From the NCBI GenBank assembly GCA_029931535.1, contig JAQPZY010000953.1, forward strand, positions 199,001-263,000: 64,000 bases of DNA, read 5' to 3'. Each line of letters begins with the position of its first letter. The stretch's first letter is position 1. This stretch comes from Margaritifera margaritifera. Lineage: Eukaryota > Mollusca > Bivalvia > Unionida > Margaritiferidae. This document shows, one piece after another, positions 23,200 through 35,965 of the stretch. The position numbers and the translations under genes were made by a program. The notes under the pieces were generated by a model. It ran no database searches. It was not told the origin of the DNA and worked only from the letters and a program-made list of their open reading frames with translations.

Positions 23200-24689
23200 T
23201 GTTTGAGAGACAGAGAAACAAAGAGACAGAACTGCTTTACTGGTGCCTACGTTAATTAATCACGAAGTGTATTTAATGTTATTGAAAAGAAGTACTGAAC
23301 TCTAGGGCAGATGAAGCACTTTCACCTACCTGTTCAACTTAATACAAAAGAATGTGTTCCATAATGACTCATCGTTTCTAATGCAAAGGGTTGCTTCAGC
23401 CACATCTTAACCATTTTATGGTGAGATTTTATGTGTTTCCACATTTTTCTGGCACATGTAAGCATTTGACGTGTTTCCATAGTTGTCTGGCACATGTAAG
23501 TATCTGACGTGTTAGCATGCAATTCTCTCTATACTCTTATGATATGAAATAGTAAACTAAAGGGTGTCACCGTTTGTTTTGCTTTCATTAGACATTTATA
23601 TCTTGCTGAAATTCTATCTTATGACAATGAGAATAGAGTAATGACAAGAATTGACTTTAGAATTAGTTTTGATAATATTTATTTGTTATTATAATACAAA
23701 ATGTGTTATTATTACAAAGGATTCCCGTTTCCAACTTCATGTTCTACAATAATTATTGCAGGAAAGTAATTGTTCGTATCCTAAAAGTGATACACCTTGA
23801 TTTGTATGCATTTGTGGTCAAGCGTTCGAAATGTTGTATCTATTTGAATTCACAAACAACGATTCGAGTAGTATTCAAACATTTTTGTACTACGTGTCAA
23901 TATATTTTGGCCACTTTTCACCCCTTAAAAATGTAATGGTAAAGTTACGTTACTCACCAATACCACCAGTGACTACAATGGCTTGAATACATGATCACTA
24001 TGATGTGACGACATTTTACAGATGTTTCCTGTACAAAAATAGGGTTGTTTAAAAATGGCTTTAAAAAATAAAATCTTTGTCTAGTGGGAGTTTGTTAAAT
24101 ATTGTTTTCGTATTAGAAATAACGATAATGTCATCATGGTATATCTAGCAGTTAGAAATAATTACAATGTGTAGATCTTGCGGTGCTCATTTTAAGTCAC
24201 ATGGTCAAAATACACAGTGCAATAACCAAAGTTGGAACATAAATATTATGTGGTAATATGTCACCCTGGACAGTTTTACTACGTAACATGTTCAAAATTA
24301 ACACTGTTGTAACTTCTCTGTCTTTCAAACAATTTTCATGAAATTTTGACTATGAACCCAAATTCACTTTATAAGAAATTTCGTAGGTTTTGATTTTTTT
24401 AAATTGCTATTTTGTTAATCTGCGTGGCTATTCTGATTAATAGGCGTTGCTATTTCTCATTTGACGACAACTAAAACAAGGTTTCTCTTCAAAACGTATT
24501 TGTATTCACTTTAATTTTGTGACATTTTTTCTAAAAATGGAAGTAATTTTTCCTATCTGCCTTGAATTAATTTATTACGTGAATGGAAATACATATAAAA
24601 ATTGTGTTCAGATTCACTACACGGTTTTAAAGATATTGCGGAATATTTTCAAACATTCGCGTTGCTACTCTGGGCTATTAAAATCACCA
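23200..24689. other. No gene recognised
   Basis: Contains a short internal duplication around TGTTTCCA...TCTGGCACATGTAAG at 23436-23511 and AT-rich DNA. No coding signal. Confidence 0.4.
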
Positions 24690-25260
24690 TGATGGATCTA
24701 GTTGCGATGTTAGTAAGTCGCATCCTATCGCCGATACGTTGGTTTACCGATTCGCTGTTACCATGAAACTCACTTTGGAACTCTAAATAAAATCACACAG
24801 AACAAAGATCCTAAGCTATATTAAATAATGAAGATGGTTTAAATTTAGGCTATAGAGAGATACAGGAAACCAGTTTATAAGGCTTGTGCAATCTACTCTG
24901 GGCACATAGTGCTTTTCACATTTATTAACATAATCAGATACTGCTATGACGTATATATTTCATATGAAATCAAATTACATACAAAATTAAATCCAAACTT
25001 TCAAACAACTATCAAAACTTCGTGTCACTTTCAAGAAATGTCATGCTGTGGCATAGAAGGAATGGACCAAAAAACGTCACAGGTACTTACAATTACAGCT
25101 TTCTCTGGTGAAGAACCCATAAATATGGCTAAAGTCGTTGATTGCGAAAAAAAAGTTAGAAATTATCCTATACAAAAGTGCTAAAATGCAAAACATTTGC
25201 AAATGCATATTTTTGTAGATTTATTAACATCGCTTTATCACAAGCAGTCCGTTCTCTTTT
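24690..25260. repeat. Dispersed ~570-bp repeat, copy 1
   Basis: Aligns along its length, in the same orientation, with 62570-63160. Shared landmarks include GTAAGTCGCATCC / CTAAGTCGTATCC, GGAATGGACCAAAAAACGTCAC / GGAATGGACTAAATAACGTCAC, AAAGTCGTTGATTGCG / AAAGTCGTCGATTGCG, and ACAAGCAGTCCGTT / ACAAGCAGTTCGTT. Open frames in the two copies do not stay in the same phase. Probably a non-autonomous transposable element or an old duplication. Confidence 0.7.
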
Positions 25261-26590
25261 AATGTACTTTATTAAATAATAAATGGGCGAACTTTAAAAA
25301 CAAATAGTTTTTGTATCGTTGAATATTGTGGTCTCGTCCGAAGTACACAGAGCTCGCAAGTTGTCATTGTTGTACTTCTATCTCGCCCTCATTATCCAAC
25401 AGTGCAAACACTAATATATATATAAACATCTAATACGTATAATAGCACATCATTACGCCAAAATTGACGTCATAGCGTAATGTAAGGAAAAGACATACAT
25501 GATTGAGGCATACAATGTTTAAAGATAATTTATTTTCGTTCTGTGATAAGCAGAAACTTACATTTGTGCTTATTTCAAAATGATATTTAGTATACTAGTC
25601 AAATAATTTCAATATTTTCGTTGTCAATACTCGCAAAGTATAGACAGTATTTGACTAGTTTCATAAATTTAATCGGAAATCATCTCTTATGTAACATTTT
25701 GGCTATTGTAGCAGATACAGAGATATAACTGACACTCTCAATCTGTAGCAGCAGCATTAATGTTATTTATTTGTTTGAAATAACTTTATATACATGATAT
25801 GCACCAAAGTACGCTTCACACGCTAGACAATGTGTTTCGTGAAACCTTGTTCTAAAGTAAATGCAAAATTTGATCGCATTAGTGATCTCAACTACACCGA
25901 CCTCAACAATAGTTGCAAAAATCATATAATGTCTATGTAATAGACCAATATTCACAATGTAGTAACGCTATTGTATGCTTTTTCCAGAAATTGTGATTTT
26001 TTTCAGCACAGCATTTGCATTGCTATGACGGACCCCAGTTTATCTCAAATACAATATTGTCTCTCAAATGACCATAAGTCACATTTCGACATTACCTTTA
26101 AACTCATAATTACACAGGAATACCTTTTCAAGACATTTATATTCTGTAACATATCCATCGGTTTCCGATATAAAACGTATCATATTTTACTTTGCAGAAA
26201 TAATCGTAAGTGCTAAATTACCACTTTGAAAGTCGCGACTTCCGACAAATATAAAGTCGTTACTAAGGTATGATATTAGTTGCTTTGGACGCAATGGGCG
26301 AGTTTGCAATACTCAAGTAACAACGTCCATCCATTAGCATTTAAGTTTCTTTAAAATCATATATTCTATTTTTTTAAATGTATCATTTTGTAAAGACATC
26401 ATTTTTAGTTTAGTATGAAAAGACTCTCACGAAATCGGTACTTGTATTGATACGTGCTATATAACACAATGGCTTTGGTTGTCTGACAATCAGTTAAACA
26501 CGTGGCAGCAACGCGTGTCATGCTTATTGCCTTACGTTTAACTGGCAATATTTTGCATATATCCAGCTATGCGACCTTTAAAGAATAGCG
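25261..26590. other. No gene recognised
   Basis: AT-rich with short frames only. Confidence 0.4.
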
Positions 26591-26594
26591 AATA

Positions 26595-26710
26595 AACAAC
26601 TTATTGACTGAAAACCAGAGGTAGGTGGGTTGGAGTTTATTGACTGAACTAGAGGTAGGTGGATTGGAGATTATTGACTGAAAACTAGAGGTAAGTGGGT
26701 TGGGGTTTGT
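26595..26710. repeat. Three-copy short tandem repeat, ~36 bp
   Basis: Units read TTATTGACTGAAAACCAGAG then GTAGGTGGGTTGGAGT, with minor changes. Confidence 0.75.
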
Positions 26711-26954
26711 ATATTTGTCACATACCACTCCCTGATGCATGCATATAACCTTGAAATGTTAGCGCTTGACAGTGTGTGTAAGTTCATTGTTCCGTACCGG
26801 AATTCTACTTCCTTTTTCATTCTTTCTCGAAAAGTCTTGAAATTTTGCTGTGGTTAGTAAACACCTGTGTTTTTACTGGCAACAAATCCCGATGTGACCA
26901 TGCCATACACGTGGATTGGACATGACCAACCCAAGACTGGTGAATGATGCAATA

Positions 26955-27031
26955 CATACATACATGCATACATACATACATACATACATACATACATACA
27001 TACATACATACATACATACATACATACATAC
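26955..27031. repeat. (CATA)n microsatellite
   Basis: About 18 CATA units, giving spurious frames of Y-I-H-T and M-Y-V-C on the two strands. Confidence 0.95.
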
Positions 27032-27679
27032 TGTGATGATTTTTTGTTTAGGCAGAAAATTAAATGGACAGAAAGGAATAGATAGATGTATGAGAGAATA
27101 TACATAAAATATGCATGCAAGTTACAAATATACTTGTATGAAAGAAAATTAGATGGTGGTATCGAAAATCAGATAACAGGAAGTTCCGTATAGTTGAGGC
27201 CAATTGGACAGTGGCACACTGGGAGCGAAAACATCACGTCGATAGAACCATTCGTTCAGGAAGGGCAATGATAAAATGGCTTTTAAGATTGTTGTAATAG
27301 CAGCTATGGTTCATCTCAGGTCGGTTGCATGCTTTGGTATCTGAATATGTAACGATTCACGTATAGTTTGTGAGTATCTACCTAGACTTTATTTGTCTTT
27401 GCCTTTGATAAAACGTGAGTATAGCCTTCACTGCAGGACCGGTTGATAACTTGTGTCGTTTGTCCTCAATGCAGGTATGTTCCCGGTGAGGTTAGTAAAT
27501 ATTAATACGTGGATACTACACTATGAGGTCAAATTTGTCTGTGGCACGAAGTGCACTCATCCTACATGTGCTAGAAGCACTTTTGCCGATTAAGATAAAG
27601 ACGACACACTGTTAGAAAAAGAAGCTAGTGCTTGAGACAAAAATCCGACGTTCTTGTGTAATTACGTACAAATATTAAA

Positions 27680-28193
27680 ATTTTTTTTGCGGTATTTTAA
27701 CCTTGCTGAAATTAATGGATTTGGAGTATAGTGATGAAAAGCGGGTTATGAAGCAAACAGTATACAAGTACCACTGGATATATTTCAACATTGATATGAC
27801 TTTCAAAATATATACAAGTTTACAACATGAAAAGAGGATGTAAGGCGACGATCTTATCTTGCTACAAGCTTGTACATTAAATGTTAGGTATTTAGATTGG
27901 TAGATGGATAGGTGGGAAGGACGATACACCATTAGATAGATACATAACTAGCTTGTTAGGCAAATAGCTAGGTAAGTATAAAATTTGATTGGTATGGAGT
28001 TTATTGATGTAATGTGTGGACTGATGAATGGATAGACAGGCAGATTGATGGATGACTGGATAGATTGTTAGATTTACGTCATTCACTATGTGGTTAAATG
28101 TCATGTCTCAATAGCGCGTGTATTATAAACCAAACGCGATTTTGGGTGTCACACAAGCGATTAGAGAATACAATAAACTTGTAGAAATCCGAG
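27680..28193 (+). repeat. Foldback element, left arm (~510 bp)
   Basis: Its reverse complement matches 28365-28880. Paired landmarks from outside to inside: AAGTACCACTGGATATATTT; ATATGACTTTCAAA; a TAGGTA/GGATGGAT-type simple-repeat belt; and GGTGTCACACAAGCGATTAG with ACAATAAACTTGTAGAA. A third, direct copy lies at 30840-31320. Confidence 0.7.
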
Positions 28194-28364
28194 AAAGCCA
28201 TTTAAGGCTTGACAGATGCTACAAAAATGTCAATGTTTAAATCTATTGGTTGTGTAAGTTTTTTTATTTGGAGTCTTCAAGATTGCCTATTTTCTTACAC
28301 TAATTTCATTAAAATTTCAGAATAAAGAACTTTGTTGTGTAAGTCAGTGTTACTTCCTTTGGAA

Positions 28365-28880
28365 TGTTTTCTCAGGATTCTGCTAGTTTATTTTATTGCC
28401 GAAGCGTTTGTGAGACGCCCGATATCCGGTTTGGATTACGATATGCGCTTTAATGAGACGTGACATTTAACCACATTGTAAGTGATGAAAATCCATCCAT
28501 CTATCCATCCATCTCTTTGTCCGTCCATCCATCAATCCAAGCAATATACATCCATAAACTCCCTACCAACGTAACAAACTACTTACTTATCAAGCTATTT
28601 GCATAACTAGCTAGCTACCTACCTATATATTGATCTGCAGAATAAATGTGCTCAATAATTGTACCTACCTCTCTAAATACATTACTTTTAATAAATTTGC
28701 AGCACGATAAGACCTTGATATTCCTTCACCTTATCTCCTCTTGTCATGATGTACAATTGTACAAAATTTGAAAGTCATATAATTGTTTAAAATAGATCCA
28801 GTGGTACTTATATTTTGTTCGGTTCCTATAATAACCCGGTTTGCATCACTTTTACTAAAAAAACACTAACTTGATTTAAA
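28365..28880 (-). repeat. Foldback element, right arm (~510 bp)
   Basis: Inverted relative to the left arm, with a spacer of about 170 bp. It includes CATCCATCTATCCATCCATC and TTGTCCGTCCATCCATCAAT, complementary to the GGATGGAT-rich belt of the left arm, then AAGTCATATAATTG and CCAGTGGTACTTATA. Confidence 0.7.
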
Positions 28881-29595
28881 CAGTGGTTATGCCCATAAGT
28901 CATCATGGAAAAATGCAGAAATAGTGAATAAGAGATATAGAGGATTGAGGAACCGGTTTACGTTTATTCCGATCTCTCTCCTCGTCAACAATATTCCACT
29001 AACTTGAGCGCTGTTTTTATTCCGCAAATATTGGTCTAATGTGTGTACGTAATCTCAAAATAAATTAGGAATTTTATTGTATGTGCTGACTACTTTTCTT
29101 TCGTTCTTTGCCATTATTAAAGAAACTGGCAAAAAGAATTCACATATTAATGTTAATAAACTTGATCTGGAATAGACCTGCATTGAGTACAAGCTACGCA
29201 AGTTATCAATCGGTCGAGAAAGTAAAGTAGACTTTGTTTCAAGGCAAATAAAGTCGAGATACAAAAAAAAAAATCCCATAATGTCTTCTTCTCTGACGCT
29301 CAGTGTTTATTTTATTCACTTTCATTGATATGTTTATATAAACTATAAGATGTGTATTTCACTATATCATCATTGAATTTTAACCATTTAAAAAATGTAC
29401 CTGCAATATGTGCTCATCTACCCTGCTGACCCTGACAGAAGGTCATCGGCCTTTATTATACGGGTGGGTTATGGACACGAACTACGTAGAGAGACGGTGA
29501 AGATTGGCAAGCAAAATATAGATAACTAAGAAAAAGGTTTTTAAAAAAATTATGAACAAACTTCTTGTCTTGCTAGGTACGGAAATAGCAATTAC
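28881..29595. other. No gene recognised
   Basis: Short frames only. Confidence 0.4.
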
Positions 29596-29599
29596 TATG

Positions 29600-29775
29600 A
29601 GAGTTGTTAAGGTTTACTAAACAAATGGACTTTGATAAAACTTTGAAAAGGTTAGGTAGTTATAGCAAGCAAATGGATTTTGATAAAACTATAAAAGGCT
29701 AGGTAATCATAGGAAGCAAATGGACTTCAATAAAACTTTAAAATTCTAGGTAGTCATAGGAACCAAATGGACTAG
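29600..29775. repeat. Three-copy tandem repeat, ~52 bp
   Basis: Core CAAATGGACTTTGATAAAAC followed by a TAGGTAGTCATAGGAAG-like segment. Confidence 0.75.
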
Positions 29776-29779
29776 AATA

Positions 29780-30835
29780 CGCGAGCACATACATATTGTT
29801 ATATGTATTTTTTATGACAAATAAATGTTACGTGATACTACGAAAATTATTATTGAACTCTATATCAGCATGTACAAAACATTTACAAGCAATTTGTGTA
29901 TATACATGGTTTGTATACATCGTGACTATGTGAATGAAACATATATTATGCTAGATATATCTCTGATGTATCTAGGACACTGCCGTGACAAATGTATCAG
30001 CGACAAATATATGATCCCTTTTCATATGAATGACTTTAAAGTTGTACATTAGTTTTGCGCAAAAGTCTCATAAAAACAAGAAATATTATGAAGACTTTTC
30101 CTACTTTTTTGATACGTGTTACGTAAAGATATATTTATGTGTAATTGCTAAAGCAAAGACGTTACTCATATCTTTGGGGCTCTAGAATATCATACATTTA
30201 GATGTGAACACGTGTTAAATTCACTGCAATAATTGAATTTCCGGAACAGTGAGAATGTTCCGACTACCCATTTGAATATCTATATTTTAAAATCTAGCGG
30301 TTATCCGGTTTATACACAAGTCACAAGTTACAATGTTCTGTCCATCATCTATCCATTTCGCTTTGGACCGAATAAAACGTTCTCGAAGCTTGTCTTCTCT
30401 AATATTTTTAAGATCTTTCTTTTCAGACTCAATACGTCCTAATAAGTATAATGTCCCATTGAGTCATTCTCTAAAGCCTATATTTGTTGTAGATGTTCTT
30501 TTTTCTGTTTTGTGTTCTCTTTTCTATCTTCCAGTAGATTGTTATTAAATTCCCAAAAACCTTTACCACGTATAAAATCATTAGAAAACAAATGTAATAT
30601 TATCATGGAGTAGTCAGAGCTATAAATGCTTCCTTAATTCTACATTTAGTGCACTATATGGATCAGAGAGACCAAAATTGTCTTTTGTACTTAATAATAC
30701 ATTTGTAGCATTAGGATTGTTTAAATCTTCTATAATGATCTAATTATGGATCTTGAACCAAGTTAAAGTTAACGCATATGATAATATAATCATTTTCACA
30801 TTCAGGTATAATATAATTATATTACTGTAATATTC
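29780..30835. other. No gene recognised
   Basis: Small open frames (75 codons at 29825-30052, 69 codons at 30233-30442) have no recognisable features. Confidence 0.4.
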
Positions 30836-30839
30836 TGGA

Positions 30840-31320
30840 CAATCAGTATTTGACCTATATGCCCTAATTATACAGAACAATTATATGAATTTGAAATTTT
30901 TAAAGTTTACATCCTGGCTAGAGGATATAACAGGTAGAAATATCATGATCCAAACTTGTTGGAAACTAATACATTAATAGCACCGTATTTATATGGTAGT
31001 TACTTAGGTAAAACGGTAGATCGATTGATAAAGGTATGTACCTAAAGTTAATTACATATATAGCTAGGTGAGTAAGTAGGTAGGTAGGTTGGTAGGTAGA
31101 AGATTATGTTTGGATTGGTGGACGGACGGAGATATGGATGGAATGGTGGATAGATGCATGGATGAATAAGAGCATAGATGCATATATTTTCATCACTCTC
31201 TGTGTGTATAAATGCAATGTCTCAGTCAGGCGCGTATCATAAACCAAACCGGATTTCGGGTGGTACTCAAGCGGTTCGAGAATGCAATAAACTTGCAGAA
31301 TTTCGAGAAAAATATTTAAC
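30840..31320 (+). repeat. Third copy of the foldback-arm repeat
   Basis: Matches the left arm at 27.7-28.2 kb in the same orientation: ACAATTATATGAATTTGAAA, a TAGGTAGGTAGGTTGGTAGG belt, GGACGGACGGA, then CGTATCATAAACCAAACCG and GAATGCAATAAACTTGCAGAA. Unpaired here, so the repeat can occur outside the foldback arrangement. Confidence 0.65.
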
Positions 31321-31630
31321 AGGAATATAAATTTACTTACATAACACTATATTTACACATTCAATACTTTGTGCTAGCCGTCAGTCATGTATGCTCCTTT
31401 TTGTTTGAGGTTGCCTACGGTGCAATTAATACAGATGTTTCCAAAAGTCGTATGTGTATTTTATTCTAATGGGTAAAAAGAAAGCCAACAAATTCACTTA
31501 ATTTAACTCATAGCTCAAAATTGGAATAACAAATTAGGACATACAACAACATTGTTATCAGTATAGAGCCATTGCACAAATATTAATGGTACATTTTAGG
31601 GAAATATATTTAAATGATTCAGTTTACATT

Positions 31631-32144
31631 AGTCTCTTGCGAGTTTGATAAAATATATAAATATTGATGGTAATCATAACCTGATGACCAAATCGCTTAA
31701 ATTGTCAACGACGGAGGGTAAACTAATTCCAGATGTAGCCTGAATTATCATGAAGTGACAAATGACAGCAACAGAGAGTACAGAATCTTCGTGGTAAACT
31801 ACATTTTCATCCGTTGTTGCTGTGTCTTCACTATATGATAGTGCACGTTAATCCTCGAGCGTCAAAATTCATGACTCCTATTTGTCAAGTGCAATACTTA
31901 AGAAAAGGTGCTTTTCGTTTGCGCAGTACCATCTTAAGTCACGGGCATGAGGGATACATGCCAAAGTCCCCAATAATGTCTTATTTTGTAATACACACGT
32001 ATCAGATATAAATTTGTATGACTGTTTTGCTTTCACCTGAGCAATAGGCAGGTCTGCTGTCCTTTGCATAAAAGCGCGAAACATCTCTTTACATTTATAC
32101 ATCTTAACCGATGCCAATTATGGCTTAGGTCTTTGAGCTCCAAT
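31631..32144. repeat. 514-bp tandem duplication, copy 1
   Basis: Starts AGTCTCTTGCGAGTTTGATA and includes GACCAAATCGCTTAAATTGT. Near-identical to copy 2, with a few percent substitutions and very small indels, so the duplication is recent. No gene recognised; 65-79-codon frames in it are not conserved in sense. Confidence 0.85.
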
Positions 32145-32670
32145 AGTCTCTTGCGAAGTTGATAAAATATATAAATATTGATGGTAATCATACCCTGATG
32201 ACCAAATCGCTTAAATTGTCAACGACGGAGGGTAAACAAATACCAGATGTAGCCAGAATTATCATGAATTGACAAATGACAGCAGCATTGAGTACAGAAC
32301 CTTCGTGGTAAACTGTACATTTTCATCCGACGTTGTTGCTGTGTCTTCACTATGTGATTGTGCACGCTGATCCTCCAGCGTCAAGATTCATGACTCCTAT
32401 TTGTCAAGTGCAATGCTTAAGAAAACGTGGTTGTCTTTTGCGCAGTACCATCTTAAGTCACGGGCATGAGGGGTACATGCCAAAGTCCCCAATAATGTTT
32501 TTTTGTGTAATATGCACGTATCAGATATAAATTATTATGACCGTTTTGCTTTCTCCGGAGCAATAGGCAGGTCTGCTGTTCTTTGCATAAAAGCGAGAAA
32601 CGAAACATCTGTTTACATTTATAGATCTTAACCGATGCCAATTATGGCTTAGGTCTTGGAGCTCCAATAG
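32145..32670. repeat. 514-bp tandem duplication, copy 2
   Basis: Starts AGTCTCTTGCGAAGTTGATA directly after copy 1 with no spacer and ends near GGAGCTCCAATAG, the same sequence found at the junction between copies. Confidence 0.85.
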
Positions 32671-33630
32671 CCCGCGAGACCATATCGGAAAAGCGTGAAT
32701 TTTGCAGGTGGGAATTTTTTTTAAAAAAAATGTGAATTTTGTAGTTTCAAAATAATCAGTAATGAGTCTTTCATATGGAATCTGCCAAAAACAGAATAAA
32801 CAGCTGCTAAAGAAAGCGAAAAATTTAAAAGGCTATAAAAAATGTCTTCCTTTTCCTCTGTACAATCCATTACAACAACTACCAATGTTAGTTCTACGCA
32901 GTCTATTCATGGGCAGAATAAAAGAGAAAAAGTACCATGCTCTATCTAGTACAGCTGGAATTTTACGCACATGTATGCTACAATAGAGATTAAATTAACC
33001 GTCTCTGCTGAGCATTAAATCCGATGTACTTCAAGACATTAAATGTTCATCTATAATTCGCACCTTTTCTACCCGGCAAACAAGAAAGCGATGCTTGTAA
33101 ATGTACATACATTTATTTATTTATTGTATAAAGGTGTTGTCGAGTTTTGATTGCAATAAAATATTCATTCCAAGAATTATTGTTATTGTTTTTGTCTCAT
33201 AGATAAACTATTCATATTGTAACATGAAAGATCCTCCTAACCTATACTGCTTCCAGTGCCTACAAAATCATTACAAGACCTAAAGCACAAGTCCAAATTA
33301 AACAAATAATCGTCCACTCACACCCTTAATATTGGCCTGGCACGAACCGATTTTGTTCTATAACTGTAGGCAAAATTCGCATATCGGCCCGGATCCAGAT
33401 TTTAGACTCGATTATTCGAAAAAATCAGAATAGGTCACGGAAAAGGATTTAAGATATTATCCGAAATGCATTAAGCGCTTCTCTTGAAAGAGATTGGGAA
33501 CAAATTTATATAAACAGGGATTTAAGGTATGTGCACTTTAAAAAAATGTTATCTTTTTCAAAATTGCATTGATAAATTGATAAGTGACATATAGGTGCTG
33601 CAGTAATACATTAATACTGCAACAACATTT
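32671..33630. other. No gene recognised
   Basis: A 74-codon plus-strand frame (32762-32986) rich in K and L has no recognisable motif. Confidence 0.4.
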
Positions 33631-33631
33631 C

Positions 33632-33636
<5 letters not shown>

Positions 33637-33702
<66 letters not shown>
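33637..33702. repeat. (TA)n microsatellite
   Basis: Pure AT tract. The sequence after it (33775-33950) is duplicated after the next (TA)n at 34.2-34.3 kb. Confidence 0.95.
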
Positions 33703-33707
<5 letters not shown>

Positions 33708-33774
33708 CTGCATGTAATGTTTACACCGTTATCTCTGTTTTGGTCATTTCTATGCTAATTACCGACACTTGTAT

Positions 33775-34243
33775 TTGACTGGATAAGAGTCTGGTGATCA
33801 TTAGCATAGAGCACTCAAAACAAGATATAACATTATAAAGACAAAAGACAAAATCCGATAATTTTACAGCTGTATTAGCCAGGTAAAAGAAAAAAGAAAC
33901 TGTAATGTACAAAAATATGTAACTGCGAAAAATCGAAAGCTTTTCAAAATGTACAGTAGTCAGAAGTGTTACCTTCAACAGAGAAATGTATGACTTTTAT
34001 TTCATTTTCAAATGTATCCAGTAAAATATCCCTGCATTGCTGGTGCTAAATGATCAATTAATTAATATAACAGTTTCATGGTATCAATTATGTTGATGAA
34101 AGTTTGTTTATCATGTCTTTGAAAGAGAGAAAGATTTCCTATTCTAAATGCATACATATTAAAATACATCACTCAATATATTCTTCTTGGTTTATGGAAA
34201 TAAGTTTACAAGGAAGTATGTTTGATGAGAACAACAGTATATA

Positions 34244-34330
<87 letters not shown>

Positions 34331-34690
34331 CCTGATCTATGGTTATGGCAAATAAAACAATACAAATTCTTGAAATTGATTGGACGAGAATGCTTGTACA
34401 TGGGCTCATTTGCCATAAACCACAGACCATGCTCGTAACTATGCTGTCATTCTCTTTACCAGCAGATATTCTATGAAAGTGACTGCACTTCAATTCGAAC
34501 GGCTTAAGAGTCTGGCGAATAATTAGCATAGAAACGCCCACAACAGCATATACATTAATAAAGACAAAAATAAATAATTCTGAATTTTGTATGAATCAGG
34601 TAAAAGAAATAAAAGAAAAAGAAACTGGAATATACGAAATATGCAACTACGAAAAACTCCAGATCACTGGCTTCACTTAAAACACATAAC
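33775..34690. repeat. Duplicated ~180-bp segment bracketing a (TA)n
   Basis: AAGAGTCTGGTGATCATTAGCATAG and the following AAAGACAAA...CAGGTAAAAGAAA...AGAAACTG (33783-33905) recur at 34506-34632 (AAGAGTCTGGCGAATAATTAGCATAG and onward). Spacing is about 720 bp, so this is a diverged tandem duplication. Confidence 0.65.
34238..34327. repeat. (TA)n microsatellite
   Basis: About 90 bp with a single interrupting AAATA. Confidence 0.95.
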
Positions 34691-34799
34691 AAATTCCTTC
34701 TCATCCTTTTCAATTGTGATTGTTTAAAAATTCATTTGGGAATTATGATCATCGTCTTGTCACTGCCATTGTTTGATTGCGGATGCGGAAGTACATGCA

Positions 34800-35600
34800 T
34801 GTCATCCTTTTCAGCTTTCACAGCCTGGGAATTCTCCATCTCCGAAGTGGTGAACACAAATGTCATGTACGGTTTGGGCGACTGCAGCGTGTTAAATATT
34901 TCTCGATGAATCTCACGTGAGATGTCAACAGCACTGCTGCGATATCAGCTTCTGATTTTGACCAGTTTGTCAACAAAACCCGCGTTAAATAGTGTGTTTA
35001 CACACGTAACGCTTCCAGAATAATTACATATAATACGGCCAGTTATTCCGATGACAACATAGTGTTTATGTTCTTATGCGCGCCTCATACAGGATCAGCA
35101 TTGCCCACCATTGATATCGGGAGAAGGGGTTTTGTATGAAAGGGTCCTTCATGGGACACACAGTTAAGATAGCGATGAAATATTTGTACAATGTCTCTAG
35201 GGTTAGCTGCATCGTCCCACTGCTTGATCACATTGAGTTCAGTCCGCAATCGCATATCCGCCCCCCTCTCCACCCCACCGCATACATGTTTTTGGGATAC
35301 ATCCACTGGATTATAAATATCATGATCCAAATTTACTCCAAATATTAATTGTGAAGCGTTCAAATTTAGGCGTTTATCCATTGTTCTTAGATCAAAAACT
35401 GTACAGTTGTAGTAAAAGAAAACAAACGTCCTTCAGAATTATCAACTAAACACAATCCAGTTTTCCATAGAAGTTTCTCATCTTCCATTGATAATGAATC
35501 AGACCTTATACGATGAATACCCACCTCCTTTGCAATCACCTAATACGTTTGAAAATCTAACGCTAAAGTGATAGAGTCTCCACGATCAGCGAGACGAATG
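34800..35600 (-). pseudogene. DUF3504/ZMYM-like (Crypton-type tyrosine recombinase-derived) relic
   Basis: Minus-strand pieces in order: TLALDFQTY, then EVGIHRIRSDSLSMEDEKLLWKTGL near 35500 (first 20 residues are the informative part), then FDLRTMDKRLNLNASQL, then in ORF 35085-35381 NPRDIVQIFHRYL with HEGPF, and finally TLFNAGFVDKLVKIRS, a stop, YRSSAVD near 34930. This follows the order seen in DUF3504 proteins: a linker ending in an [ED]-[ED]-E-x-x-L-W helix, the L-R-x-x-x-E-H-R region, N-P-x-x-[FI]-V-x-[IL]-F-x-x-Y, then [LT]-x-x-A-G-[VI] and G-H-R-S. The R-x-x-x-E-H-R and H-R catalytic-like positions are altered and frames shift. Either a dead ZMYM-like gene or a Crypton-derived element. 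Confidence 0.6.
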
Positions 35601-35965
35601 TTAATGATAAATCTGGCAAGTCAAAAATCCAGTTTCACTGTCAGAGTCCGTCGGATTTCCCCGATAAATACATAATATTCTCTTAATTCCTATGTATAGA
35701 CTAGCCAATCCAAAGCTTTAGTGCCCATCCATTACCTTCACGTATTTTCTTTGAAATTCTACTTTCTAGTTTTTCATAAAACTCTTTCTATGACCAATCT
35801 GGACTAAGTCTGCCTGTACATTCAGAACAGATTTTCTCCACATTGTGTGTATTGTCATCATTATTCTTCAGTTTCTGGGTATGGAGTTTGACGAATACTG
35901 AGTAGGAATATTGTCCAAATATAATTACACAGAAAGAAAATCGGAATCGTCGAGTTGCCACTCTC

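Noticed and set aside
26817..27120. Frames with M-Y-V-C and Y-I-H-T repeats
   Set aside because: They are the (CATA)n microsatellite read in different frames.
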